NCBI RefSeq assembly: GCF_004303025.1
Contig: NZ_PJQW01000001.1
Span: 393,435-457,434 of the forward strand
DNA length: 64,000 nt
From: Flavobacterium sp. J27
GTDB taxonomy: Bacteria; Bacteroidota; Bacteroidia; Flavobacteriales; Flavobacteriaceae
Direction of reading: 5' to 3'
Shown here: piece after piece, positions 1 to 9,655 of the stretch
Numbering within the stretch: position 1 is the first letter of the stretch
How the letters are laid out: each line of letters opens with the position of its first letter
The notes under the pieces: model-generated
The model's database searches: none
What the model saw: only the letters and a program-made list of their open reading frames with translations
What the model was told of the DNA's origin: nothing
Position numbers and translations under genes: made by a program

Positions 1-1331
<1,331 letters not shown>

Positions 1332-1404
1332 TTATTTGTTTTTTGCACGCAGATTTTGCAGATAAAGCAGCTTTTTTATTGTTTTTTTAAACTCCATACT
1401 AAAT

Positions 1405-1611
1405 TTAACCACCTTGAGTAGCGGTAATAATTAGAATTGTATCTGTTGGAGAAAGAAAATAATGTTCCCATTGATTTTTGGGTACCACCATTTCGTTTAC
1501 GGCAATAGCAATGCCGTTTTGTTTCGTAGGAAGTTCGGCATCGATTAATTCTTGAACGGTAAGCGATGTACAATCGAAGGTTTTGTTTTTGTTGTTGATT
1601 TTTAATTCCAT
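1405..1611 (-). CDS. thiS: Sulfur carrier protein ThiS
   Basis: This 68-residue protein is the ubiquitin-like carrier that delivers sulfur for the thiazole ring of thiamine as a C-terminal thiocarboxylate. The length is normal for the family, the protein reads MELKINNKNKTF at the start, and it ends in the required Gly-Gly (ATQGG). It is the first gene after the TPP riboswitch and precedes thiC, the usual Bacteroidota order. The ATG at 1609-1611 is preceded by AGGA, which is close to a Shine-Dalgarno sequence although Flavobacteria use these little. Confidence 0.95.
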   Translation of the reverse strand: MELKINNKNKTFDCTSLTVQELIDAELPTKQNGIAIAVNEMVVPKNQWEHYFLSPTDTILIITATQGG

Positions 1612-1684
1612 TCCTGAGTGGTTTTAGTATATAGTTATACTTTAGGAATGGCTATAATGGTACCAATATGTACCAGAAGTCATC

Positions 1685-1766
1685 TTACTTTTCCCTACGC
1701 TAGTATGAACTAGATCAGGTTCAGAGGGTAAAATCTCAGCCTGTAACATTACAGACACCCCTAAAG
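1685..1766 (-). ncRNA. TPP riboswitch (THI box)
   Basis: Read on the minus strand, the leader of thiS contains the two conserved THI-box parts: GGGGTGTCTG followed by GGCTGAGA and ACCCT, then GAACCTGATCTAGTTCATAC and GCGTAGGGAA. These are the core elements of the thiamine pyrophosphate aptamer. About 75 bases separate the aptamer from the thiS start, with two short hairpins but no U-tract terminator. Control is therefore more likely at translation than at termination (inference). TPP should repress thiS-thiC. Confidence 0.96.
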
Positions 1767-1773
1767 TGTGAAA

Positions 1774-1781
1774 CAAATGTA
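1774..1781 (-). promoter_or_regulatory. -7 promoter element of thiS-thiC
   Basis: The minus strand reads TACATTTG, matching the Bacteroidota -7 consensus TAnnTTTG. Its position places the transcript start almost exactly at the 5' end of the TPP aptamer. No clear -33 TTG was found. Confidence 0.6.
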
Positions 1782-2031
1782 GTGAAATGAAATGAAAAAA
1801 TGTTGGAAAGTGAAATAAAATAACAAAATAGTAACAAGTAGTTTTATTTATTTTGTAAGCACCAATTTTGAGTTTTTATATAATTACAAGAGCAACAAAG
1901 CATACTCCTGTAGTAAGTGATACTAGTTGCAAGTGTATTAGCGTAGGTTATATAGGAAGTGGTTAAAAAAGTTGACTTTGCGAAGGGATGCATGAATTTG
2001 AATAAAGTATTCTAAGTAAGTATAAATAGGA

Positions 2032-2244
2032 TTACATTTTAGATATTGTCTTAATGTACAAATTTTCTACTTTTTTTCTTGCCCAATCTGTTTTTCGTAA
2101 GAAAGTTAAACTCGATTTTACAGAAGGATTTTCATTAAAACATTTAATTTTAATGAGTTCACCTAATGTGTCAAAACCATAAAAATCGACTAATTGTTCT
2201 ACAATCATTTTTAAAGTTTTTCCATGTAAAGGATCGGTACTCAT
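2032..2244 (-). CDS. DUF2132 (VF530-type) small protein
   Basis: A 70-residue protein matching the VF530/DUF2132 family. It has the characteristic DPLHGKTL near the start, a central [14 protein letters not shown] block and [13 protein letters not shown] near the end. The family is known as a small DNA-binding-like fold, but its cellular role is not established. It lies 47 bases after the tag gene on the same strand, so it is probably the last gene of the traB-like/tag operon. The association with a DNA repair glycosylase is suggestive only. Confidence 0.85.
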   Translation of the reverse strand: MSTDPLHGKTLKMIVEQLVDFYGFDTLGELIKIKCFNENPSVKSSLTFLRKTDWARKKVENLYIKTISKM

Positions 2245-2291
2245 AATTTATTCTAAAATAAAATATTGATATTTATTGCTGAGGGTTGCTA

Positions 2292-2846
2292 CTAATTTCT
2301 AGTAAAACAATCCGCTACATGATCATTTACCATTCCAGTGGCTTGCATATGCGCATACACTACAGTAGAACCCACAAACTTAAAGCCTCTTTTCTTTAAA
2401 TCTTTACTTAATGCATCTGATAATGGAGTAGTAGCAGGGACATCTTTTAAGGTCTGTGGTTTATTGTCGATAGGTTTGCCGTCTACAAAACCCCAGATGT
2501 ATTTGGAAAAGCTACCAAATTCTTCTTGTATTTTTATAAAAGCTTGTGCATTGGTTACAGCGGCTTTAATTTTTAATTTATTTCTAATGATGCCTGTGTC
2601 TTGACAAAGTGCTTCTATTTTTTCGTTAGTATATTGTGCTACTTTGGTAAGTTCAAATTGGTCAAATGCATTTCTAAAATTTTCACGTTTGGCTAAGACC
2701 GTGTACCAACTTAAGCCCGCTTGGAAGGTTTCTAAAATTAAAAATTCAAATAGAGTAGGGTCATCATATACTGGTTTTCCCCATTCGTTATCGTGGTAAG
2801 CGCGATATAAATCGTCTTTTTCACACCAAGCACATCTTGTTTTCAT
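2292..2846 (-). CDS. tag: DNA-3-methyladenine glycosylase I
   Basis: Tag removes 3-methyladenine from alkylated DNA in base excision repair. The protein is 184 residues, normal for the family, and begins MKTRCAWCEKDDLYRAYHDN. The likely zinc ligands by comparison with the E. coli enzyme are Cys5, His18, His176 and Cys180, the last two in NDHVADC. The block EWGKPVYDDPTLFEFLILE and the following QAGLSW are family hallmarks of the substrate pocket. Its start codon overlaps the stop codon of the upstream large gene by one base (TAATG), indicating translational coupling. Confidence 0.96.
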   Translation of the reverse strand: MKTRCAWCEKDDLYRAYHDNEWGKPVYDDPTLFEFLILETFQAGLSWYTVLAKRENFRNAFDQFELTKVAQYTNEKIEALCQDTGIIRNKLKIKAAVTNAQAFIKIQEEFGSFSKYIWGFVDGKPIDNKPQTLKDVPATTPLSDALSKDLKKRGFKFVGSTVVYAHMQATGMVNDHVADCFTRN

Positions 2847-5800
2847 TAATAATCGTCGTATAAATAATTAGGAATATAATTTTCTTCGTCGTCTTTTTCG
2901 TAACTCGCTCTAAGATGATTGCTATTTAGTGATTCTTTAATAATAGCATCTAATTTTTCTTCCAAAGAGTCATCTTCCTGAATTTTTTTGGAATACAAAG
3001 AAGTAAATGCACTAGGATTAATTCGGTCGCCTTTCATAAAAAAAGCAATTGTTCTTATGTTTTTATCAAAAGAAGTATCGTCTTTTTCTTTTACAGAATA
3101 AAAGTAAAAAACTATTTTTTCTTTATTATAATCGGCTATTTTTTTAGAAATAAATGTAATAGAATCTGTTTTTTTAATATCATAAAAATTGTGTAAAGCT
3201 GCCCATGCAATACTATCGTCTTCTATTTCAAAAGACATGTTTTTATTTGTTAGTAATTGTATTGTGGTAAAAGCTGTATTTGGGTTTTCGAGCCCTTTTT
3301 TAATAGCTTCATTAGAAATGGTATTAGAAATAAATCGAAGTCGTAATAATTCGATATTTAACTCTGCGATATTTAAAGCACTTATTTTGCTAATAAATTC
3401 GTCTCTGTTTTTGTCTTTAGGAAACTTATAAATAATGTTTAAAAAAGTAATAATATCTGTAACTGGTGCTTCCTCTTCGTAATAATCATCTGGGTCTTTT
3501 TCTTCGTCTTCCATGATGTTATTTGTCTTCCAGCTTTTAATACGTTTAAATTCTAATTTTGCATTGGTTAAAATCATTTTGTCGAAAGCCTTAATTTTTT
3601 TTAAGGTAATGTAATCTTTATCGAGTAACTTATAACAAAAAGATAATAATGGATTTTGATATTCTTTTATACTGTAAAACTGAAAAATATTAGGGAATAG
3701 TTCTTTAGCATGTTCTGGGTTTCTGCTAAAATTTGAAAATAGAGAAGTAATGTCATATTGATTATCTGAAAGCGGTAAGTCATATTCCAGTAATTCAATT
3801 ATTTTTTGATAACTTTCTTTCGTATTTTGATTAGATAGCGCTATTAAAACACTAATTTGAGTTTCAGAATTACTGTTTTCTTGTTTGTATGTTTTTTCTA
3901 AAAAAGGAATTACATTTTTATTCTTTAAATAGCCTAGTTTTTTTAGAAGGTTGTTTTTTGCAAATAATTCACTTTTTTTGAAGTTATATTTATTGATAAA
4001 ATAAGAGATTACTTCAAAATCAGATTCAGAGAAATCCAATTTGTAGATAGAAGAAAAAGCATTTTTGCGCAAGGTATCATTAGCACTTGAGGCGTCATTA
4101 ATAAAACGAGTCGTTTTGGTTTCAAAAACAGAATTCTTTTTAGGGAAAGGTAAGATTTCAAAACTATTAAATGTATTTTCAATAAAAGGATCGTCATTTT
4201 GATACTCTTTTGGAACCAATGTTTGCAAAATATAATAACGATCCGTGTCGAAGACCAATTTATATTTTACTGCTTGTGATGCTTTTTTGCGAGAAACTAA
4301 GGCTTCATAAGTGTATTTTTCTGAGTCTTGAGTTTCATTTTCTTTTAAGATAATTTTTGGTTCTTCTTCGGGTTTAAATAGTTTCCACCAAGTACTCATT
4401 TTCAGTCCTTTTTTGGAATATACATTGTAGTTTAGTAAAGAAGTTTCGTTATCGGAATACTCATCATAGTCATCATAATCATAGCTATAATCATTATAAT
4501 CATACATGTTATCCTTTTTATCTAAAACATAATCTTTGAAAAACTGTTTTATAGTATCTAGGTTTTTTATGGATTCGTAAGCATGAAATTTATTTATTTC
4601 CAAAGAAACGGTTTTACCACTTGCCGATTTGAAAGTATAGTCGTTATATTCTGCGGACAAAGTGTTCTCGGAAGTTTTATTTTCTTTGGTAATGTTTAAG
4701 AATAACTTCTGATTTTGTTTTTCTGGAATAGTAATTTTATAAAATGCCGTACTATCTGTATAGGTTATAAAATTTTCCTTATAGCTGTTGTTTTTTAACT
4801 GAAACGAATTAAAAAACTGATTTTTATTTGTTTCCGAAGCATTCACAGTTCCTAATAAATAATATTTGTTCCCTGAAATAAATGATTTTAAATTTATTTT
4901 TCTGGAGCCTATATTAGATTCAGAAAGGAACGTGTTTTTTTGAAAAGACGTTTGTGTAGAGTCAATACCGTGTTGCAGGTAAAACTGATAATGGATTTGT
5001 TTGTGTTCAAACAGCGTGTTTTCTAATGTACGGTTGTCATTTAAATTGCGTTCCATTACAAAATAAAAGCTATTGTCTTCTTTTAAATAAGATTCTATCG
5101 TGTGACTGTTGCTTTTGTTGTTGTCGTTTTCTCTAATAGAATAAAAACTAGGTAATGTAACGGTAAATGAAGCATTACGTGCGTTAAGTTCTTCCCAGTT
5201 ATTATTCGGTTTTTTTAAGTTGATTTTTTCAAAAACGTCATTTTCAAATAGTGTTGTATAATTGTTTAATCCAGACATAGAAACCATAATGATTTCAAGC
5301 GGAGTAATATAAAAGCGATAACGTTGATAATTACCCGTTTTAGTTTTATTTTTGATATCGAAATAAGAAATACCTTCTTTTTCAACAAATTCTTTACTTA
5401 AAATAGTGCCTGGAATATTTTCATAAAACAAACTGTCTAACGATTTTGAATTATAAAAACTACTATCTGAATTAATAAAATAATTATGATTGTTTCTGAT
5501 GATTCTAATTAAGCCTCCATTTGCATAATCGGGTGATCCAATAACACCCTCTTCGGTAATTTCATTAGCTAACAATGGGATTTCCAGCATTTTGTCTGGA
5601 GAGGTAAAAGTGGTAAAGGTTGGTTTTTTGAAGAAAGTTTCAATTTCTTTTTTTTGTTTTTCTCCTTTTTCGGTTAATTGACTAAAAACAGGTGTAACGG
5701 TATATCCTTTTTGAATTAGTAGATTGATAATACCTTCTTTTCCTGCTAAATGAGCCGCGCCAACAGCAGCAAAGAGACTGCCTCTTTTGGAAATAGAAGC

Positions 5801-6514
5801 AATACTATCTACCATTACTTTGTTTCTATTGATTATTAAGGCTTCATGTGCTTTTTTTGAAAAGGCTAGTTTGTAAATAGAATCTAAAATGGTGATGTTT
5901 TTTTCACGGTAAAAATCTACAGTAGCTTCACCAAAAGATTTTCTTTTTAATATTTTATATAGTAATTGGATATTTTCTTCTTTCGGAGTAGCATCAGTAG
6001 CATTGATTTGCAAAATAGGAATCATGGAAGCTACAGCATCTTCTAAACCTGTTATCTCTTTATTGTATTTTCTTCCTGCCTGACTAATAAACATGTCTAA
6101 CACGGCATTTTCTTCATAATCTGCATTTTTATTTTCAGAAAGTGATAAATAATTGTAAAAGAAATGACTTTTATTGTTGAACATGGCAATAACATTGTTT
6201 TTGCTCATGGGTTTTATGTAGAAAGAATGGTACAGTTGGGCAGAATAAATGTATTCTTTTTCCTTCATTAAGTTAGATACTGTTCCCCAGGTTTCTGGAT
6301 TGCTTTCATTGGCAACAATGTCAGAATTTAATAGTGCATCGAAGAAAGAGTCGGATAGGTTATAGGAAACTTTGTCGCTCACGTGCATGGTTCCATATAG
6401 AAATGATTTTTTTTGTAAACCATTTCCACTAATTTCCCAGAGCATACTATTTTCCGTTTGTCCAAAAAGAAAACTACAAATTAATAGAGTAAAAGTAAGG
6501 GCGGCTTTTTTCAA
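2846..6514 (-). CDS. Large TraB/GumN-type exported protein
   Basis: A 1222-residue protein with an N-terminal signal peptide (hydrophobic stretch ending CSFLFGQ). The first 290 residues match the TraB/GumN family: MLWEISGNGLQKKSFLYGTMHV near the start, an ESNPETW block, a GLED motif and an AAVGAAHLAGKEGII block. TraB/GumN proteins are usually only about 290 residues, so this has some 900 extra residues. Those carry beta-rich repeated-looking segments, an acidic Asp/Tyr-rich patch around residue 670 and a helical C-terminal region that could be alpha-solenoid repeats. I recognise no catalytic domain there. It is the first gene of an operon with tag and the DUF2132 gene. Function unknown; a periplasmic or surface role is inferred from the signal peptide. 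Confidence 0.85.
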   Translation of the reverse strand: MKKAALTFTLLICSFLFGQTENSMLWEISGNGLQKKSFLYGTMHVSDKVSYNLSDSFFDALLNSDIVANESNPETWGTVSNLMKEKEYIYSAQLYHSFYIKPMSKNNVIAMFNNKSHFFYNYLSLSENKNADYEENAVLDMFISQAGRKYNKEITGLEDAVASMIPILQINATDATPKEENIQLLYKILKRKSFGEATVDFYREKNITILDSIYKLAFSKKAHEALIINRNKVMVDSIASISKRGSLFAAVGAAHLAGKEGIINLLIQKGYTVTPVFSQLTEKGEKQKKEIETFFKKPTFTTFTSPDKMLEIPLLANEITEEGVIGSPDYANGGLIRIIRNNHNYFINSDSSFYNSKSLDSLFYENIPGTILSKEFVEKEGISYFDIKNKTKTGNYQRYRFYITPLEIIMVSMSGLNNYTTLFENDVFEKINLKKPNNNWEELNARNASFTVTLPSFYSIRENDNNKSNSHTIESYLKEDNSFYFVMERNLNDNRTLENTLFEHKQIHYQFYLQHGIDSTQTSFQKNTFLSESNIGSRKINLKSFISGNKYYLLGTVNASETNKNQFFNSFQLKNNSYKENFITYTDSTAFYKITIPEKQNQKLFLNITKENKTSENTLSAEYNDYTFKSASGKTVSLEINKFHAYESIKNLDTIKQFFKDYVLDKKDNMYDYNDYSYDYDDYDEYSDNETSLLNYNVYSKKGLKMSTWWKLFKPEEEPKIILKENETQDSEKYTYEALVSRKKASQAVKYKLVFDTDRYYILQTLVPKEYQNDDPFIENTFNSFEILPFPKKNSVFETKTTRFINDASSANDTLRKNAFSSIYKLDFSESDFEVISYFINKYNFKKSELFAKNNLLKKLGYLKNKNVIPFLEKTYKQENSNSETQISVLIALSNQNTKESYQKIIELLEYDLPLSDNQYDITSLFSNFSRNPEHAKELFPNIFQFYSIKEYQNPLLSFCYKLLDKDYITLKKIKAFDKMILTNAKLEFKRIKSWKTNNIMEDEEKDPDDYYEEEAPVTDIITFLNIIYKFPKDKNRDEFISKISALNIAELNIELLRLRFISNTISNEAIKKGLENPNTAFTTIQLLTNKNMSFEIEDDSIAWAALHNFYDIKKTDSITFISKKIADYNKEKIVFYFYSVKEKDDTSFDKNIRTIAFFMKGDRINPSAFTSLYSKKIQEDDSLEEKLDAIIKESLNSNHLRASYEKDDEENYIPNYLYDDY

Positions 6515-6530
6515 AATAATATATTTTAAA

Positions 6531-6538
6531 CAAATATA
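6531..6538 (-). promoter_or_regulatory. -7 promoter element ahead of the TraB/GumN gene
   Basis: The minus strand reads TATATTTG, an exact TAnnTTTG match, 16 bases before the ATG. It lies immediately downstream of the tsf terminator. No well-spaced -33 TTG is visible. Confidence 0.5.
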
Positions 6539-6542
6539 TTAT

Positions 6543-6577
6543 AAAAAAACCTCAATCAGAACTCTGATTGAGGTTTT
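6543..6577 (-). terminator. Intrinsic terminator after tsf
   Basis: A perfect 14-bp stem (AAAACCTCAATCAG pairing with CTGATTGAGGTTTT, loop 6560-6563) is followed on the minus strand by a run of T. It lies 26 bases past the tsf stop codon. Confidence 0.9.
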
Positions 6578-6602
6578 ATATAAAATTATAGTAGCTAGAA
6601 GA

Positions 6603-7427
6603 TTAACCTAAAGCAACTCTTTTAAATCCTGTAACTGTTAAATCAGCATTTACTGATTTTACATAAGCAGCTACATTCATAGAACCGTCTTTAATATAAT
6701 CTTGGTTTACTAATGTGTTATCTTTGTAGAAACGTTGGATTTTACCTTTAGAGATATTATCTAACATAGCTTCTGGTTTTCCTTCAGCTCTTAATTGTTC
6801 TTTAGCGATTTCAATTTCTTTTTCGATGATAGCAGCGTCAACACCAGCTTCGTTTAAAGCGATTGGGTTCATAGCTGCAGCTTGCATAGAAACATTTCTT
6901 GCAGCTTCTTCAGCACCGTCTACATTAGCAGATAAAGAAGTTAAAACGGCAATTTTATTACCAGCATGGATATAAGAACCTACGAATGCTCCTTCTAATC
7001 TTTCAAAAGAACCGATTTCGATTTTTTCTCCGATTACTCCAGTTTGTTCGATTAATTTTTCTGAAACAGTAATTCCATTGAAATCAGAAGCTAATAATTC
7101 TTCTTTAGTAGCATAATTTAATGCTTGGTTTGCTAAATCAGTAGCTAATTTTACAAAGCTTTCGTTTTTACCTACGAAATCTGTTTCACAGTTTAATGTG
7201 ATTACAACACCAGCAGTTTTTTCAGCATTTACAACAGCAATTGCAGCACCTTCTGTAGATTCTCTATCAGAACGGTTTGCAGCTACTTTTTGTCCTTTTT
7301 TGCGAAGGTTTTCGATTGCTAAATCAAAATCTCCATCTGCTTCAACAAGTGCTTTTTTGCAATCCATCATACCAGCACCAGTAATTGTTCTTAATTTATT
7401 TACGTCTGCAGCAGTAATTGTTGCCAT
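6603..7427 (-). CDS. tsf: Elongation factor Ts
   Basis: EF-Ts regenerates EF-Tu-GTP by nucleotide exchange. The protein of 274 residues starts MATITAADVNKLRTITGAGM and contains the family block MMDCKKALVEADGDFDLAIE with the TDFVGKN element further on (TLNCETDFVGKNESF). The open frame continues 21 codons upstream, but the conserved N-terminus begins at the ATG at 7425-7427, which is therefore chosen. It follows rpsB at 144 bases on the same strand; a long imperfect palindrome fills the gap. Confidence 0.97.
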   Translation of the reverse strand: MATITAADVNKLRTITGAGMMDCKKALVEADGDFDLAIENLRKKGQKVAANRSDRESTEGAAIAVVNAEKTAGVVITLNCETDFVGKNESFVKLATDLANQALNYATKEELLASDFNGITVSEKLIEQTGVIGEKIEIGSFERLEGAFVGSYIHAGNKIAVLTSLSANVDGAEEAARNVSMQAAAMNPIALNEAGVDAAIIEKEIEIAKEQLRAEGKPEAMLDNISKGKIQRFYKDNTLVNQDYIKDGSMNVAAYVKSVNADLTVTGFKRVALG

Positions 7428-7466
7428 ATTGTTTTTTATTTTAAGATTAAATTTTTTGTAAAAAAA

Positions 7467-7564
7467 AGAAATTCCAATCTCAAAACCCAAATTCCAATTT
7501 TAATAAATCATCAACAATTGTTTTTTGATTTTTTTGGAATTTGGAATCTTGATATTGGAATTTG
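7467..7564. repeat. Long imperfect inverted repeat between rpsB and tsf
   Basis: The left arm contains AAATTCCAATCTCAAA and CCCAAATTCCAA. The right arm, read in reverse complement, contains CAAATTCCAATATCAAG and TCCAAATTCC, and both close on a central AACAATTGTT at about 7514-7523. The whole gap can fold as one long imperfect hairpin. AATTCCAA-rich palindromic spacers are common in Flavobacterium genomes (general knowledge, not checked here). Confidence 0.7.
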
Positions 7565-7571
7565 TTATTAT

Positions 7572-8336
7572 TTATTCTTCAGTTTCAGCTTTAGGAGCTT
7601 CTGTAGCTGCTACTTCTTTAACTGGTTGCTCTTCATCTTTTTCAGACTTTCTATCAGAAAGACCTTCAATGATAGCGCTAGAAACTAATCCTAGAACTTT
7701 TTCAATTGATTTAGAAGCATCATCATTTGCTGGAATAACAAAATCAATAGGACGTGGGTCTGAGTTTGTATCAACCATTGCAAAAACTGGAATGTTTAAT
7801 TTCTGAGCTTCTTTTATTGCGATGTGTTCAGCTTTAACGTCTACAACAAATAGAGCAGCAGGTAGTCTAGACATATCTGCAATAGAACCTAAGTTTTTCT
7901 CTAATTTAGCACGTAGACGATCTACTTGTAATTTTTCTTTTTTAGAAAGTGTATTAAAAGTACCGTCTTTTTTCATTCTATCGATAGAAGCCATTTTTTT
8001 AACTGCTTTACGAATAGTAATGAAGTTGGTTAACATACCACCTGGCCATCTTTCAGTGATGTAAGGCATGTTGCAAGCTGCTGCTTTTTCAGCAACGATG
8101 TCTTTAGCTTGTTTTTTAGTTGCTACGAATAATATTTTTCTTCCTGATGCAGCGATTTTTTTCAAAGCTTCGTTAGCTTCTTCGATTTTTGCTGCAGTTT
8201 TATATAGATTGATAATGTGGATACCATTACGTTCCATATAAATGTAAGGAGCCATGTTTGGGTCCCATTTACGAGTCATGTGTCCAAAGTGTACACCTGC
8301 TTCTAATAATTCTTTAACGTCAATTTTGTTTGCCAT
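7572..8336 (-). CDS. rpsB: 30S ribosomal protein S2
   Basis: The 254-residue protein begins MANKIDVKELLEAGVHFGHM and carries the S2 family blocks MAPYIYMERNGIHIINLYKT, FVATKKQAKDIV, ERWPGGMLTNF and VDTNSDPRPIDFVIPANDDA. S2 joins the small subunit last and helps recruit S1 where present. The acidic C-terminal tail after residue 230 is typical of Bacteroidota. It lies 179 bases after rpsI in the same direction. That gap holds a weak hairpin and a duplicated CTTTAGGCTT element, so rpsB-tsf may also have their own promoter or leader control. Confidence 0.98.
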   Translation of the reverse strand: MANKIDVKELLEAGVHFGHMTRKWDPNMAPYIYMERNGIHIINLYKTAAKIEEANEALKKIAASGRKILFVATKKQAKDIVAEKAAACNMPYITERWPGGMLTNFITIRKAVKKMASIDRMKKDGTFNTLSKKEKLQVDRLRAKLEKNLGSIADMSRLPAALFVVDVKAEHIAIKEAQKLNIPVFAMVDTNSDPRPIDFVIPANDDASKSIEKVLGLVSSAIIEGLSDRKSEKDEEQPVKEVAATEAPKAETEE

Positions 8337-8487
8337 TGTGTAATAGTTTACGTTCCGTGTTATAGCAATGTTCCTTTAGGCTTTTTTTAGACTTTAGGCT
8401 TCATTTAGATGCTAAACTAATTCCCTTTTTATTAAGGAATATCGACAACTTGTTTTTAAATTCAATTTTAATTGTAATAATCTGTTG

Positions 8488-8517
8488 AAAAAATATTTGG
8501 AAAAATATTCCAATATT
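8488..8517 (-). terminator. Possible weak terminator after rpsI
   Basis: The plus strand reads AATATTTGGAA, a 5-base loop, then TTCCAATATT, a 10-bp stem with one bulged T. On the minus strand it is followed by a short T run. It overlaps the rpsI stop codon and could reduce read-through into rpsB. The AT-rich stem makes this uncertain. Confidence 0.4.
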
Positions 8518-8902
8518 AACGTTTCGAGAATTGGAATCTCTTACGTGCTTTTTTCTGACCAAATTTCTTACGCTCCACCATTCTAGGATCTCTAGTTAAT
8601 AATCCTTCTGGTTTTAAAATAGCTCTGTTTTCAGCTTCAACTTCACACATTACTCTAGCTAAAGCCATTCTCACAGCTTCTGCTTGTCCTGTAGTTCCTC
8701 CTCCATATACATTTACTTTAACATCAAAGTTTTCTGCATTTTCAGTCATTGCTAAAGGTTGCATTACTTTGTATTGTAAAGTTGCAGTTGGGAAATAAGT
8801 TGTAAATTCTCTTTTGTTTACAGTGATTTTTCCTGTTCCTTCTGTAACATAAACACGTGCAACAGCACATTTTCTTCTACCGATTTTGTGAATAACTGCC
8901 AT
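8516..8902 (-). CDS. rpsI: 30S ribosomal protein S9
   Basis: A 128-residue protein starting MAVIHKIGRRKCAVARVYV and ending KKARKRFQFSKR, the typical S9 basic tail that reaches the P-site tRNA. The GGGTTGQAEAVRMALARVM block is diagnostic. Its ATG overlaps the rplM stop by one base (TAATG), showing coupled translation in the usual rplM-rpsI pair. Confidence 0.98.
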   Translation of the reverse strand: MAVIHKIGRRKCAVARVYVTEGTGKITVNKREFTTYFPTATLQYKVMQPLAMTENAENFDVKVNVYGGGTTGQAEAVRMALARVMCEVEAENRAILKPEGLLTRDPRMVERKKFGQKKARKRFQFSKR

Positions 8903-9357
8903 TACTTAAGATCGTTTAGGTTTACGGTTTTAGGTTTTTGAGCTTCGTGTTTGTGCTCAGTTCCTACATATACATTTAAATTTCGGAATAATTCAGCACC
9001 TAATTTGTTTTTAGGTAACATTCCTTTTACAGCTTTCTCTACTAATACAGCTGGATTTTTTTGTTGCTGTACTTTAGCAGTTAAAGTTCTTTGACCTCCT
9101 GGGTAACCTGTATGACGCATGTAGATTTTGTCGTCAAGCTTGTTACCAGTAAGGTTGATTTTTTCTGCGTTGATAACAATTACGTTATCTCCACAATCAA
9201 CGTGTGGTGTATAACTAGTCTTGTATTTACCTCTTAATAGCATAGCTACTTTTGAAGCAAAGCGACCTAAGTTATGACCTTCAGCATCTACAACAATCCA
9301 CTCTTTTTGAGCAGTTGCTTTATTAGCTGATACTGTCTTGTAGCTTAATGTGTTCAC
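8902..9357 (-). CDS. rplM: 50S ribosomal protein L13
   Basis: A 151-residue protein, normal for L13 in Bacteroidota. It contains WIVVDAEGHNLGRFASKVA near residue 20, HVDCGDNVIVINAEKI, then YMRHTGYPGG and a GMLPKNKLG block. L13 is an early assembly protein of the large subunit. First gene of the rplM-rpsI block, with a well-formed promoter 45 bases upstream of the start. Confidence 0.98.
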   Translation of the reverse strand: MNTLSYKTVSANKATAQKEWIVVDAEGHNLGRFASKVAMLLRGKYKTSYTPHVDCGDNVIVINAEKINLTGNKLDDKIYMRHTGYPGGQRTLTAKVQQQKNPAVLVEKAVKGMLPKNKLGAELFRNLNVYVGTEHKHEAQKPKTVNLNDLK

Positions 9358-9402
9358 AATAATTTATTTAAATTAAACATTCCATTCCCAATTAAGGGAG
9401 TG

Positions 9403-9432
9403 CAAAAGTACAATTATTTATTATAAATACAA
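9403..9432 (-). promoter_or_regulatory. Promoter of the rplM-rpsI(-rpsB-tsf) block
   Basis: On the minus strand the order is TTG (9430-9432), a 19-base spacer, then TACTTTTG (9403-9410). This is an exact match to the Bacteroidota -33/-7 promoter form. Confidence 0.75.
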
Positions 9433-9655
9433 ATGCTGATGCTAGAATATTTTTATTTTATCTCATAACTAAGAGATTGATAGTAAATAGTTTTAGTAAT
9501 TGGATGTTTAAAAACTAGTAAACTTCGGATAAATTATTATTTTTACGCATTGTATTTTTATTTGAAAATGTAAACTTATTTAAAAATAAGATTCGAGTAT
9601 AACAAGCAAAATATGAGGAAACAATGTAGTATCCTAAAAACAAATTTGAAATTAT

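Noticed and set aside
1611..1740. Pairing of CTCAG before the thiS start with CTGAG in the TPP aptamer as a switch
   Set aside because: The complement exists, but it would free the start site when TPP is bound, opposite to the usual repression; at five bases it is probably chance.
7428..7490. Longer EF-Ts with 21 extra N-terminal residues
   Set aside because: The extra codons lie in the palindromic spacer and EF-Ts begins at the conserved MATITAADVN.
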